From Aphrophora alni (Eukaryota > Arthropoda > Insecta > Hemiptera > Aphrophoridae): 64,000 bases of DNA. The position numbers and the translations under genes are program-made. Numbering within the stretch: the stretch's first letter is position 1; each line of letters starts with the position of its first letter. Positions 27,466-38,361 of the stretch are shown here, in pieces. Location: positions 21,265,177 to 21,329,176 of the forward strand of contig OY740768.1 in the NCBI GenBank assembly GCA_963513935.1, read 5' to 3'. The notes under the pieces are model-generated. The model made no database searches. It was not told the DNA's origin and saw only the letters and a list, made by a program, of their open reading frames with translations.

Positions 27466-28450
27466 TTTAACGTGCAATCTGCATGCAAGCGGCATCATTT
27501 ATTCACATGCAATGGTCATTATACCGCCCTTATATAGTGTATATGTACAGATTGATAGAAATGTCATTGTAAAGAGTAGAGAAACTACATAAGAAGAGTT
27601 TGAATCAACTAATTTGATCCCGATGTTGGGTTCATTTCCAGTCTTTAGATTCCTTGACACGCGGAACAGACTTACACGCGTTCAGTAAAGCAAAATCTTC
27701 ATTCTAATGTGTCTGTGATGATTATCTTCAACTCATCAATTTAGATTGTTCAAATAAACAGTACACAATGATCCACAGAATCTTATTAGACAAACAAACA
27801 GAATACGTAGGTTTAATACCTAAATGAGAAACACCGCTGTAAATAAAAAATAAAAATAAATTAAATAACAGATTTGTATAATATAGATACCGATGGGTCC
27901 AAACGAAACATTTTTTTAAAGAAATGTTTTGAATTTGTTTTAAGTGGTACATACATGATAAAACCGTTGAGAAAAAAGACCCCAAGATATTCCCTTATGA
28001 TATTATTATATTTTAAGGTTATCCACACATTTTGTAATTTATAATAAAATATAATAAAAATAGAAAATGAATAAATTAAAATAGTTATCTTATGAACAAG
28101 TAAAGTTAAAGAAGGATTTTTCAAAATGCCTTCACTAAGGCTAAACGAATATAGTATACGCTAAACGAATATAGTTTATGCCTAATAATCCAAATATTAA
28201 AATATAATAACACAACTCCTACTACAATACAAGTGATATTAATGTCCTTTATTTCTACGAACGATATAACAAATATTTCATTGTTCATGTTACAGGCTGG
28301 TAAATCTCATATTTTAAATTTTAACCTCATACAAATAAAGAAGTTTATTTCTCATATCAAATGTCTAAAAATATTTTGAAAGCATAATTAAAACATTTGG
28401 AAAACATAACATGTTTATAGTGTTGTCTTTCAGATACATACAATAAGAGA
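27466..28450. other. non-coding DNA between LINE 1 and the Mutator-like element
   Basis: No gene is recognised. A patch at about 27600-27700 is less AT-rich and includes acacgcggaacagacttacacgcg. A perfect-start 20-bp tandem duplication (gctaaacgaatatagt...) lies at 28140-28179. Confidence 0.5.
28140..28179. repeat. 20-bp tandem duplication
   Basis: Two adjacent 20-bp units both begin gctaaacgaatatagt and differ only in the last few bases. Confidence 0.85.
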
Positions 28451-28577
28451 TTTTTTAAATATATAAATAACGTTAATAAGGATTTTTTACGTAGCTTTGT
28501 GAATCTTAATATATTATCCCAATATAGTAGATGTTATATACAATTACTAGATTTTCATTCCACAGCGCCAATCATAC

Positions 28578-29290
28578 AAATATTCATGTAAATATGTAAT
28601 ACATTTTAGAACATTGTACAAATAATTGTGTCTTTTAACTTTAGGTTCAATACGCTGACAGATAGGCTACTTTAAAAGGGATAAACTAAGGCCCTATTTT
28701 TAATATTCATTTAAATATGTTCTACTTTTTAAAACACTGTACACAACTGTTTTCTCTTGACTTTAGGCTCAATACTCTGAGAATTGAAAAGAAAAAAAGA
28801 AGAAAAAAAAAGATCGACACTCTATTTTTGAATATTCATGTAAATATGTAATACATTTTAGAACGCTGTACAAATAACTGGTTTCTTTTGACTTTAGGTT
28901 CAATACGCTGACATATTCTATAAAAAGTATAAATAAAAACTCTTATTTTTAATATTCATGTAAATATGTTCTACTTTTTAGAACTCTGTACACATAACTG
29001 TTTTCTCTTAACTTTAAGCTCAATACTCTGAGAATATAAAAAAATAAAAACGATGAATATATTTAATATTCATGTAAATTAGTTATACTTTTTAGAACTA
29101 TGTACAAATAAAACTGGTTTCTTTTATTTGTACATTTAGGCTCAATACGCTGGCATATTCTTTAAAAAAGGACAAATAAACACTAAATTTTTGAATATTA
29201 ATGTAAATATGTAATACTTTTTAAAACTCTGTACAAATGTCTGGGTCTCTCTTGACTTTAGGCTCAATATGCTGACATTCTTTAAGGGCA
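28578..29290 (+). repeat. six ~120-bp subterminal tandem repeats, left array
   Basis: Each unit contains AATATTCATGTAAATATGT, a gtacAAATAACTG block, then CTTTAGGCTCAATACGCTG or a variant. The TTTAGG-CTCAATA landmark falls near 28645, 28766, 28894, 29014, 29138 and 29260, a period of about 120 bp. Units ending in cgctgacat (type A) alternate with units ending in ctctgagaat (type B) in the order A B A B A A from the outside in. This amounts to a 240-bp higher-order repeat. Confidence 0.92.
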
Positions 29291-29673
29291 CTCCGAATGT
29301 CAATCTTCGACAATGTTAGCTATAATACACATAACTTATGTTGTAATTAAGATAGACTCATAATTTAAATTTTTTAAACTCTCTTATTATTTGTACTTTT
29401 ATCTAGTTCCGTACACAAGAAAAAATAATAATAAACCTAAAAGTTGTGATTTAAATAAAACACTTTTTAAAAAATATTTTTATTATTTATTATATAACTT
29501 TTTTATTTGTTGAAATATTAAAAAAAAAATCCCGTGTTAGGAACTAGGTAAATATGTTATAGACATGTGGTGAAAATTTGGTAAAGATATCTTGGAGAGT
29601 TTTCCAGATATGTGTATTATAAATAACAATAATGTGATTTTCGAGAAACGAGCAAAAAGTAAAAGCCAAAGTT

Positions 29674-30018
29674 TCATAAGTAGCCTATCTTTTGTTGATG
29701 GCCTTCTGGACAGTATGTGGGATTGTCTGGGTCTTCTTCAGCAGCATATATGTCTTCCAGCTTCCTCTTTACCAAAGTTGTTTTCTGCCTGATTTTTTTT
29801 TTTCAAGTTCGTACGCTGCTTTGTCTGACTCGTACATCCGCTTACGATCAATAATACCATGTTTCTGCCGGCCTGAAGTCCCAGATGAGCTCCATTATTC
29901 TGTTTGGTTATTTAACCACTATTAAATGACAGAAAAGTTTCAGCTACACCAAACTTTAGTGTTTGTAGTGTGACAAATGTCCTTTTCGGTAAACGTGCCC
30001 ATATAAGATTATTTAAAT
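29674..30018 (-). pseudogene. inverted copy of the Mutator-like transposase 3' end
   Basis: On the minus strand this reads WARLPKRTFVTLQTLKFGVA, then FNSG and LGLQAG, matching the C-terminal region of the plus-strand pseudogene. It then continues past the point where that copy is broken: DRKRMYESDKAAYELEKK and, one frame away, KRKLEDIYAAEEDPDNPTYC to a TGA at 29674-29676. Frameshifts occur at an A-run near 29805 and around 29905-29920, with a premature TAA in the FNSG region. This preserves the acidic/basic C-terminal tail missing from the main copy. It is not functional alone. It shows that the left arm is a duplicated, inverted piece of the element's own 3' half. Confidence 0.8.
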
Positions 30019-30526
30019 ACATATTTGTTTTCGCCATTCCGACTACTGATTAATATTAAATATATTATAAGACTTACCGTCACAATAGTCTATGTTTGTC
30101 TGTAGTTATCTCACTACGGCCGTTTCGGCTATTCAGCCATTTTCAAGTGTTATGCGGGTATTACCGTTGTCTTAGTTTAAAATAGAAATTACGAACACAC
30201 GTCACATAACAAACACAAAAGTTCTTTAAACAATTTAAAACATTTAAAACATGATGTAGTAGGCCCACTGTCACAACGCGTACTGAGTTGACACATGATT
30301 TTCTGTATAGAGGACACATGATTTTTCTGTAGAAAATACACTTTTTTAGTGTTTATTATTATTGTACAGTGAGTTATTTTATTTTGGTACGTTGGCTAAC
30401 CTGCCGTACATCTGTACTGTTGTACTGTCATTCTGTTTATAAAATGTTGGTTAGTTTCGTCATTGTTTATTGTGTTTATAAATGTTTTTAGTGATTTCTA
30501 GTGATAGTTAGATATATCTTGTGTAA
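30019..30526 (+). other. element-internal 5' region upstream of the transposase
   Basis: This unique segment separates the left arm from the transposase reading. It includes a hammerhead-like hairpin on the minus strand (30114-30160) and a direct duplication of gacacatgattttctgta at about 30289-30332. A likely 5' leader is rich in tgtactgt words before the first ATG at 30527. No promoter element is clear. Confidence 0.45.
30105..30165 (-). ncRNA. decayed hammerhead-like hairpin
   Basis: On the minus strand the order is TTGAAAA, a perfect GGC-tgaata-GCC hairpin, GAAA, then the self-complementary ACGGCCGT followed by A and GTG. The final GTG can pair with CAC immediately before the core. This parallels the 19.0-kb motif, but the expected CUGANGA core is altered at two positions, so it would not be active. 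It may instead be an unrelated hairpin. Confidence 0.3.
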
Positions 30527-32167
30527 ATGGGGAACATAAGTAAGTTGGTAGCTTTAGAAGTTGGTACAAAAAGAGAAAGAGTGTTGGAAAGCCTAAACTT
30601 TGTGGTACACCTAGGCCTAGTGTTGAAAATACACCAGACAATCCTAGTGAGCCTAGGCCTAAAGTATCTAGCTCAAAGCTGAAGAATTTTGATCAATATA
30701 ACAAATATTCTGAAACTCTTGATTAAGAAATAATAAATCTAGAGCAACTAAATTCAGCGTTGGGCGATTTGGCAGAACGTAGGTTTTGTAACCACAAACT
30801 ACAGATGTCAATAAATCCTTGGTTTATCTTGCTTTAGATTATTTTGTTCCAATTGTGAACAGTGTGATAACTCTTTTGTCAATTGTAAAGAGATTCCTTG
30901 TCTTGATGAGTCTTATACTGAGCAGAATAAAAAGGAAATAGGTAGGCCAAGACTTAGTCCTACTGTGCTCTATGATCTAAACGTTCGACTTGTTTACGCA
31001 TTACGTGTTATCGGCTAAGGCTATTTATTTTTTATAAGGTTAAGGCTATTTATAATTTACTGCGGCATACTAAATTTGCCTCCAAACCCAACCCTGTATG
31101 CATGTCATGAACTTATTCTAGCTACCGCAAGTCAAGATCTATGTGATACATCAATGACATCTGCAATTGAAGAGGCAGTACTTGAAAATGACTATGAAGC
31201 AAATCGAAACCTTGTGTCGCCCGTGACAGATCATGGCAGAAACGTGGGCCAACGTCATTGAATGGTGTAATGACTCTTACTTCGGTTGACACAGGTAAAT
31301 TTTTAGATTTCCATACCATGTCTATCCATTGCATTTGCCCTGGTAAACTTCAAAATAACCATTTATAAAATTGAGTGGAAATCTATTTTGGAACCAGTTG
31401 AGGAATAGAGGTAGGCGGAGCACTTACTCTATTTCGACGTTCTGTTGAGAAATATGACATGCGTTATACAGATTACTTAGGCGATGGTGATTCTTCAGCC
31501 TATAAATCAGTAGCCGATGCAAAACCTTATGGAGATGTACCAATAAACAAACAGGAATGTATTGGACAAGTCTAAAAGAGAATGGGAAACAGATTACGTG
31601 ATTTGAAATATAAAATGAAGGGAAAATTGTCTGACGGAAAAGCCATTTTAGCCAAACATCGACTGACATCAGTTGAGATGCAAAAAAAAAAACCAAACAA
31701 TTTATGGACTGGCAATCAGACGTAACTCTATCAGTGCAAAATTCGTACAAAAAGCCATTTGGGCATACTATTTTCATATTATGTCAAGAAATCGGAATCC
31801 AACACACCAGCTTTGACTGAATGGAAATGATTCATGGTGTAATTATAAAAATCCTTGTTTTTTTAAAGAAAATTTTGACCATAGCAAACATTGTCACCGA
31901 CCAGAGACCATTATGGTTCGGTTGAATCCAATATTCAAATAACTGGCAAACCCTGAACTTTTGAAGAAATGCCTATAAGAATAGTCCCAATACCCAAACG
32001 AATCTTTAAATAATCTTAAATGGGCACGTTTACCGAAAAGGACATTTGTCACACTACAAACAATAAAGTTTGGTGTAGCTGAAGCTGTTCTGTCATTTAA
32101 CAGTGGTTATATAACCAAACTGAGAGTGATGAAACATCTGGGACTTCAGGCTGGCAGTGTATTATAG
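30527..32167 (+). pseudogene. Mutator-like transposase pseudogene
   Basis: Motifs of the invertebrate Mutator-like transposase family occur in the expected order but in shifting frames. There is a basic, Pro-rich N-terminus (30553 on), then two Cys-rich zinc-ribbon-like pieces (RFCN; CSNCEQC with a later NCKEIPC). Next come YDLNVRLVYALRVIG, CGILNLPPNP (31061) and WQKRG..SLNGVMTLTSVDTG (31231-31290). Then LFRRSVEKYDMRYTDYLGDG (31426 on, with the GDGD acidic motif), LSDGKAILAKHRLT, YGLAIRRN, NDSWCNY and NESLN..KWARLPKRTFVTL (31990-32040). Several frameshifts and stops disable it. One stop, TAA at 31573-31575, stands where Gln is expected. A second acidic position (expected DG.W) reads DRSW. It is broken after LGLQAG at about 32155, where the 3' UTR joins directly. 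Family call from memory of the motif order. Confidence 0.8.
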
Positions 32168-32204
32168 CTAACATTGTCGAAGATTGACATTCGGAGTGCC
32201 CTTA

Positions 32205-33140
32205 AAGAATGTCAGCGTATTGAGCCTAAAGTCACGATAGACCCCGATATTTGTACAGAGTTCTAAAAAGTATACATATATACATGAATATTCAAAAATA
32301 TATTGTTTTTTTATCCTTTTTTAAGATTTTGTTTGCGTATTGGGCCTAAAGTCAAAAGAAACTAGTTATTTGTACAGAGTTCTAAAAAGTATAACATATT
32401 CGCATAAATATTAAATATAAGAGTGTTTATCCATTTTAAAGAATATGTCAGCGTATTGAGCCTAAATGTACAAATTAAAAAAAAACAGTTATTTGTACAT
32501 AGTTCTAAAAAGTAAAACATATTTACATGAATATTAAAAATAGAGTGTCTATTTATTTATTTTTTTTATTTTTTATTCTCATAGTATTGAGCCTAAAGTC
32601 AAAAGAAACCAGTTATTTGTACATAGTTCTAAAAAGTATAACATATTTACATGAATATTAAAAATAGAGTGTCTATTTATCGTTTTAATTTTTTTTTATA
32701 TCTCAGAGTATTGAGCTTAAAGTCAAGAGAAAACAGTTATGTGTACAGTGTTCTAAAAAGTAGAACATATTTACATAAATATTAAAAATAAGAGTGTTTA
32801 TTTATCGTTTTTAAAGAATATGTCAGCGTATTTGAACCTAAAGTCAAAAGAAACTAGTTATTTGTACAGTGTTCTAAAATGTATTACATATTTACATGAA
32901 TATTCAAAAATAGAGTGTCGATCTTTTTTTTAATTCTCATAGTATTGAGCCTAAAGTCAAGAGAAAACAGTTGTGTACAGAGTTATAAAAATTATAACAT
33001 TTAAATGAATATTAAAAATAGAGTCTTAATTTATCCTTTTTAAAGAACGTGTCAGCGTATTGAACCTGAAGTTAAAAGACACCAGTTATTTGTACAATGT
33101 TCTAAAATGTATTACATATTTACATGAATATTTAAAAATT
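32205..33140 (-). repeat. eight ~120-bp subterminal tandem repeats, right array
   Basis: The complementary landmark (tattgagcctaaagtc) falls near 32212, 32331, 32450, 32579, 32704, 32822, 32938 and 33051, spaced 113-129 bp. Read from the outside in, unit types are A B A B B A A A, matching the start of the left array. Units share gtacagagttctaaaaagta and acatatttacatgaatatta. Confidence 0.92.
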
Positions 33141-33149
33141 GAGTGTCTT

Positions 33150-33605
33150 ATTAACTATGTATTACAAGGCTTTCACTTACTGTATATGCCATACTTGGCC
33201 GCGCCGGCCAACGCTACACTGGGACTTATATGCCTTCTTGTTATTCGTTGTGCTTTCCATTACTTTCTATAAGGTAATAGTAACTATTGGTTTCTATGGT
33301 TGCTTCTGATAATAAGGTTATTTCAATTGTTGTATATTTTAATTAAAATCAAAATTAAGATTAAAAAAATCGGTATATTGAACAAGTTAAAATTATTTTA
33401 GACCGTTAAGATGTCTAAATATGCTTTAGTTGTGCCATAAACACCACCACAGCTTGAATTGGATTTGATTAAAATTTAATTAATTAAAATAAATGTGTTG
33501 TTGTATTATTTTTTTTTGTAAATTATTCCTAAACCATATAATTATTTTACTTGACATTTTATACTCGGATTTGGGTTATTACCCTTCACATTTTACCAAT
33601 ACTGA
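33150..33605. other. arm-specific extra segment of ~450 bp
   Basis: This segment interrupts the right arm between the tandem array and the outer end and has no match in the left arm. It starts after gagtgtcttatt and ends before gattatcgctgtgg. It contains ggccgcgccggcc near 33199 and otherwise AT-rich DNA, with no coding evidence. It is either an insertion here or a deletion in the left arm. Confidence 0.5.
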
Positions 33606-33737
33606 AGATTATTGATTATCGCTGTGGAATGAAAATCTAGTAATTGTATATAACACCTACTATATTGGGATAATATATTGAGATTAACAAAGCTACGTAA
33701 AACATATTTATTAACGTTATTTATATATTTCAAAAAT

Positions 33738-34215
33738 TGTAAAGTTTTAGAAGATATACACAAAATGCATTTTATTCTCCTGAAAAATACATTATTATGA
33801 TAAATATGTATAATCTTATACATGTTTCATCTCAGATATCAGAACCAAATTGTAAGTTTCAGGTACATTTTATGTTTTCAATGGCAATAATGATTTAAAT
33901 TGGGAACAAAATAACATTCGTAACTAAATTGATGTAAAAATGACCCAAATATAACATTTTGTTAAATAGGTTGAATAACTGAACAGACTTTGTAATTATC
34001 TTTCACTTTGCCGATGATGCAACAGGTTAGCTTTGCCTAAATTTAATTTCAAGAGGAAGTATCAACGAAATTAAATATTTTGTATAACCAAATTTTTAGT
34101 TAATACTTTTATTTACGCTTTTTTATGAAACGTGTATGGTTTTAAATTTAATTTCTTTACATGAAGATTTTTTATAATCATCAGAGTTTTATGACAATTT
34201 TAACTTTATTAACTT
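33738..34215 (+). repeat. dispersed direct repeat, copy 2
   Basis: Near-identical to 24954-25429 and in the same orientation. It begins within a few bases of the outer end of the Mutator-like right arm. It carries about 20 bp (around agattttttataatca) not in copy 1. Confidence 0.9.
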
Positions 34216-35890
34216 AGCAATACATTTTGAGTTTTATGGCATAAATGTATATAAAATGAAAATTACAATTAAATGTTTACATCTAGAATATAATTTAATT
34301 CGTTTTATGGTAAATTATATATTTATTTAAATATTTGTTGTTGGTTAATATATTTCTTATAAAACCCTCTAAGATGTGTCAAGAGTATCTTTGAATATTG
34401 TTAAATACTTTCCTTAATGAAAAATATCAAAAATTTCCTAAGGCCATGCTATACCTTACAATTTAACAACCAGGTTTTATATCTGCCTCCTTATTCGCTT
34501 ATTCATTATTAGACAATTTGTATTCAACACGAAGAAGTAAATATAACGTAAAGATTGTAATTTGCATTGATGCAAAATTCTATGCAAATTATGAGGGTAT
34601 TAAATAGTGTCATTTCTTCTGGGAACGCCTTGGTTGGTAACTACTTTGTGTATAAACTCCTTATTTTAATTTATTCAGTTTTAAGTCGCATTTTAGCTTT
34701 ATTTTGATTGTTCTTTTATTAACTTCAGATTAGAACCTAGTTGGGCTGATAAGAAATTTATTATCTACAAAAAATCTTGAATTTAATAGTAACGTGAATA
34801 TAAACTAATACAATTATTTATTTTTTAAAATTTTGATGGGATTTGAGACAGAAAGTCTGCGTTGTGAATAGTATTTAAGGGTGTTGGTACTGCCCGGCAC
34901 CTCGACATGACTCATGTGTAGTCCTCCCCATTTTATAAGTTAATCTTTTTATGTGAAATATTCCAAATTAAGTGTCAGGGTCACTCTTGGGAAATAGTGT
35001 TTCAAAAATTGTCGGAAAGGCTGGTGACGCATGTTGGGGCATGATATTTGGCGAGGTGTGTGGACTTGGCACAAAGAACTAGGTTCACCTACCAACGTTA
35101 TACTTACAATTGTCCGTAGTTACTTTTATAATTATTATAATCCTAAATCCTCCAAATTATAATAAATAATTAACCTCCTTAAATGCTTATAATATGGTGT
35201 TACGTAAGACCGGAGTAATGGAGTCAAGACCTTGTTGGGTGTAAGAAACACGTTTGGACACTTACGTGGGTACTCACAGTTTATAGATAGAAAGATTAAC
35301 GCAATTCCCAATATGCAGACTGATATACCCTATAAAAAGATATATTACGTGGAAATTGGTCTTATTTTCCTTGTCTTCCGATACCTTCTTGGTAAAATTT
35401 TCAAAATATTCTACACATACTAAGTTATAACAAATTCCATGGATCTTGTATAGTTTTACATGACCACATATCATCTCATCTACCTTTTTTTCTAAATTTA
35501 TTATAATATGAGCAATTAATAAATTTGTGCTCGGATTTAAATATTTCACGTTTTCTTCATATTACTCGTGTTTATTATCTTCTACATGTAATGAACTTAG
35601 TTTACCATAACATAGGGTAGCCTTTTTATCATAAGATATGCCGGGTATTTGTGGTTGCTAAGCCTATTAAAGTCATATATAATTTCCATGTCTTCTTAGT
35701 AGATTAATTAGAGTAATTTTACATGATCCTTTTTTATTATGAATAAGGTTGTGTAATAAAGAATAATTATCAATTAAATAGTAAATATCATAATTAGTGA
35801 TCGTCTCAACTCTCCTTCCTGCACGTCATTGGTTGAACAAATAAATCAGGAATAATATTTGTATTTTATGTTATAATACATGACTGTATT

Positions 35891-35956
<66 letters not shown>

Positions 35957-38361
35957 GAAATATTTTTGATCATTCTTCGTGTTTTTTTATGTATAACTGA
36001 TATGTTTTGTTTCACTACAATATAAAACATTGTTGTCGCTTTTTACATGATAGTTAGAAATATTACATCTTACAAATAATTGTATTTGTGTAAAGTACAA
36101 GTATGGCAATAAACGTAATATATTTTTTTTTATCGGAAAACAGTATTTACCAATATTTCAAATATATTTATATATAACGTATTTCTGTTATAACATATCA
36201 ATTTCTTTAATTTAGGATAACTTGGATGAAAAATCCCTTTTCATTAAAAACCCTTGTGATTTATTTTAAAAATATAAATGCAGACAAAACTACTTTTCAC
36301 TTTTATGAACATACATTATTTAAAATAGAAACTACTGTCTCTACATTATTATTGGTTTTTAAGTCCAGAACAGTTTTTAAATTTCGCTTTTTCCATAATT
36401 TGTAATCAATAAATCCCTTTAAAGCCTCTTCAATTCTCAATAATACTTTTAATATTATTAAAATGAATCCAAAGAAAGAATGAGTTTATAAAAACATTTG
36501 CAAATATTGATCTATTTTTAATTTACCTGTTAGACAGTTATTTAAGAATATTAAATTATTTATATTTCTACGTTTCTTCAAGATGTGTTACTTCAAGCTT
36601 AACCAAATATTAGGGATTTATAACAGTTGTTATTAAATTGCCGAAATATTGTGGAGAATATTATATTTTTTACAAAAGGTATATCTAGCAGAATTAGATA
36701 TTTTCTATGTCATTTTTAATTCTACTTGTTACAATTGGATTATTATAGGTATAATCTGGAGGTCTGTATCAATGATCCCCTTTCACTATTATTTTAAACA
36801 AAAATTAGACTTATATTTCAATAAATGTATTATATTAATAAATTTGCTAATAAGATTCAATTGTAGAAATTATCGTGTGCTTAAACCCATCCAGTTAAAA
36901 AACAAACAAACATGAGATACAGGTATGAAGTAATCTAATTAATAGCGTCAAAACCATATATCCTTACAATGATATATCTAACAATAGTAATAGAATGCAA
37001 TCTTCGGATATTGAATAAATATCACAACACAGCAACATAATTACGTGCTTTACATTTTCAACTTTGATGGTGTAAGTTCTATTTACTTCTACCAAAAATA
37101 TGACACAAAACCTTAAGCTGGAAAAGGATAACAATATATAAACATTAAACTTACGTATCCTCTAATCAAATCCAAAGATATTTAATTACTAATTATTCGT
37201 TATGTTAGTTTTCAGTCTTTAATTTACAATGATCTGTTAAAGTAAATCATTCGACTTCATTATATAAACCTAATCAAGTAACTACAACCTTCATTGAAGC
37301 TAATTTATAACATCATTACTTACCACTATTTTTAAAACACTACTAATATTTCAAATATATTTGAGCACTATTTGTTAATTTCGTTATATTAAATTTAAAT
37401 TTAAAATTAATACATTAAAATAAGACGGTCTTTACTAATATTTAAAAATTACATATTCAGTACTTTGCTATTTTAATTTAGATAATTTGTTATGTCATCC
37501 TATTTTTTTTTAATAATGAAATTAAAAAGTAGGACAATTTTTAAAAATCTGTATTTTCATCGCGTTTAAATTCAGATCTATTGAGTAATTTTGTAAAATT
37601 TGTTATTTTTTCATTACAGTTAAGGATCATACTTGAATTAATAATACACTAATAAGTATTAAATGATTAAAAGTTGATTGGAATTAACCCGTTTTAAATC
37701 AATTATTCTGTACCTACACCTAAATTGTTAGTTTGGTTTTCTTTGATAATTAAATAATTAAATGAGAAAATTACATTGTAACCTAATTCTTTTAAAGTTG
37801 TTTTGAATATAATTCATTATTGCATTTTCTATTTCGAAAGAACGAAAACAATATTTTTTTTAAATGTAAAAATTTTATTTACATTAAACTAATTTCAAAA
37901 GTAAATGATGATGATTGAATTTTTATAAATAATATGATTTTGAATATAAAGTATAAAAAAATTTAAATCCATAAAAAAAGTCAAAGATTTAGTAGAAATT
38001 ATGAATATATAACACATATTTTTATTAGTCACAAATTCTTCCTGAATGTTTAATATACTAAAATACGTTCAAAAATTCAGAATGAAAAATAAGAAAATTC
38101 CCAAATTCTATAAATCTGTTAGGTGCTTTGATGTATGTGTTTATGTATAACTGTCCTTAAATCTATACATTAACTAACATAATATAATATACATACATAA
38201 AAGTTACACTGGCATTTAAACTTTGCCTAAAATAGATGATTTGCAGTCAACCGAGTTCACCACTCAAAATATATACATAGAATTTAATTTTAAATAACAA
38301 TAAATACTATCCTATTGAAAATACTTTACCAATATAACGATGCTTAAAAACAACGAGGCTT
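34216..38361. other. AT-rich non-coding DNA
   Basis: No gene is recognised. A less AT-rich stretch at about 34850-35100 contains the CCGGCACCT motif (34883-34903) and ggctggtgacgcatgttggggc, possibly an old repeat. Overlapping frames at 35232-35423 (plus) and 35274-35549 (minus) match nothing I know. A (TA)n tract at 35894-35954 is listed separately. Confidence 0.5.
35894..35954. repeat. (TA)n microsatellite
   Basis: Perfect alternating AT tract of about 61 bp. Confidence 0.95.

Larger units (their letters stand above)
28451..30018 (+). repeat. left inverted arm of the Mutator-like element
   Basis: The outermost 28451-28575 matches the complement of 33610-33736, sharing gtagctttgt, atatattatcccaatatagta and ctagattttcattccacagcg. 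The inner part 29865-30018 matches the complement of 32003-32160. The segment 29320-29865, which holds the very 3' end of the transposase, has no counterpart in the right arm. Confidence 0.88.
28451..33736 (+). mobile_element. decayed Mutator-like DNA transposon with giant inverted arms
   Basis: Left arm (28451-30018) and right arm (32003-33736) are inverted copies of each other around a 2-kb unique centre. From outside inward, the arms share a ~120-bp outer end, an array of ~120-bp tandem repeats, a block reading gggcactccgaatgtcaat with its complement, and the 3' coding end of the transposase. The centre plus right arm hold a transposase pseudogene on the plus strand. Long inverted termini are typical of Mutator-like elements, but arms that include coding sequence are not. 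The right arm lacks about 550 bp present in the left (29320-29865) and carries about 450 bp (33150-33605) absent from the left. No target-site duplication was found at the estimated ends. Confidence 0.8.
32003..33736 (-). repeat. right inverted arm of the Mutator-like element
   Basis: Complement of the left arm, but with 8 rather than 6 tandem units. It has a deletion joining transposase codons (about 32155) directly to the tgtattatagctaacattg block, and an extra ~450 bp at 33150-33605 near the outer end. The extra segment contains the GC-rich word ggccgcgccggcc at about 33199-33211. Confidence 0.88.

Noticed and set aside
31122..31777. Minus-strand open frames of 70 and 117 codons within the Mutator-like element
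   Set aside because: They lie opposite the recognised plus-strand transposase blocks and are antisense shadows.
28578..33140. CRISPR-like repeat arrays
   Set aside because: The units are ~120-bp direct tandem repeats without unique spacers, in inverted-arm position within a eukaryotic transposon.
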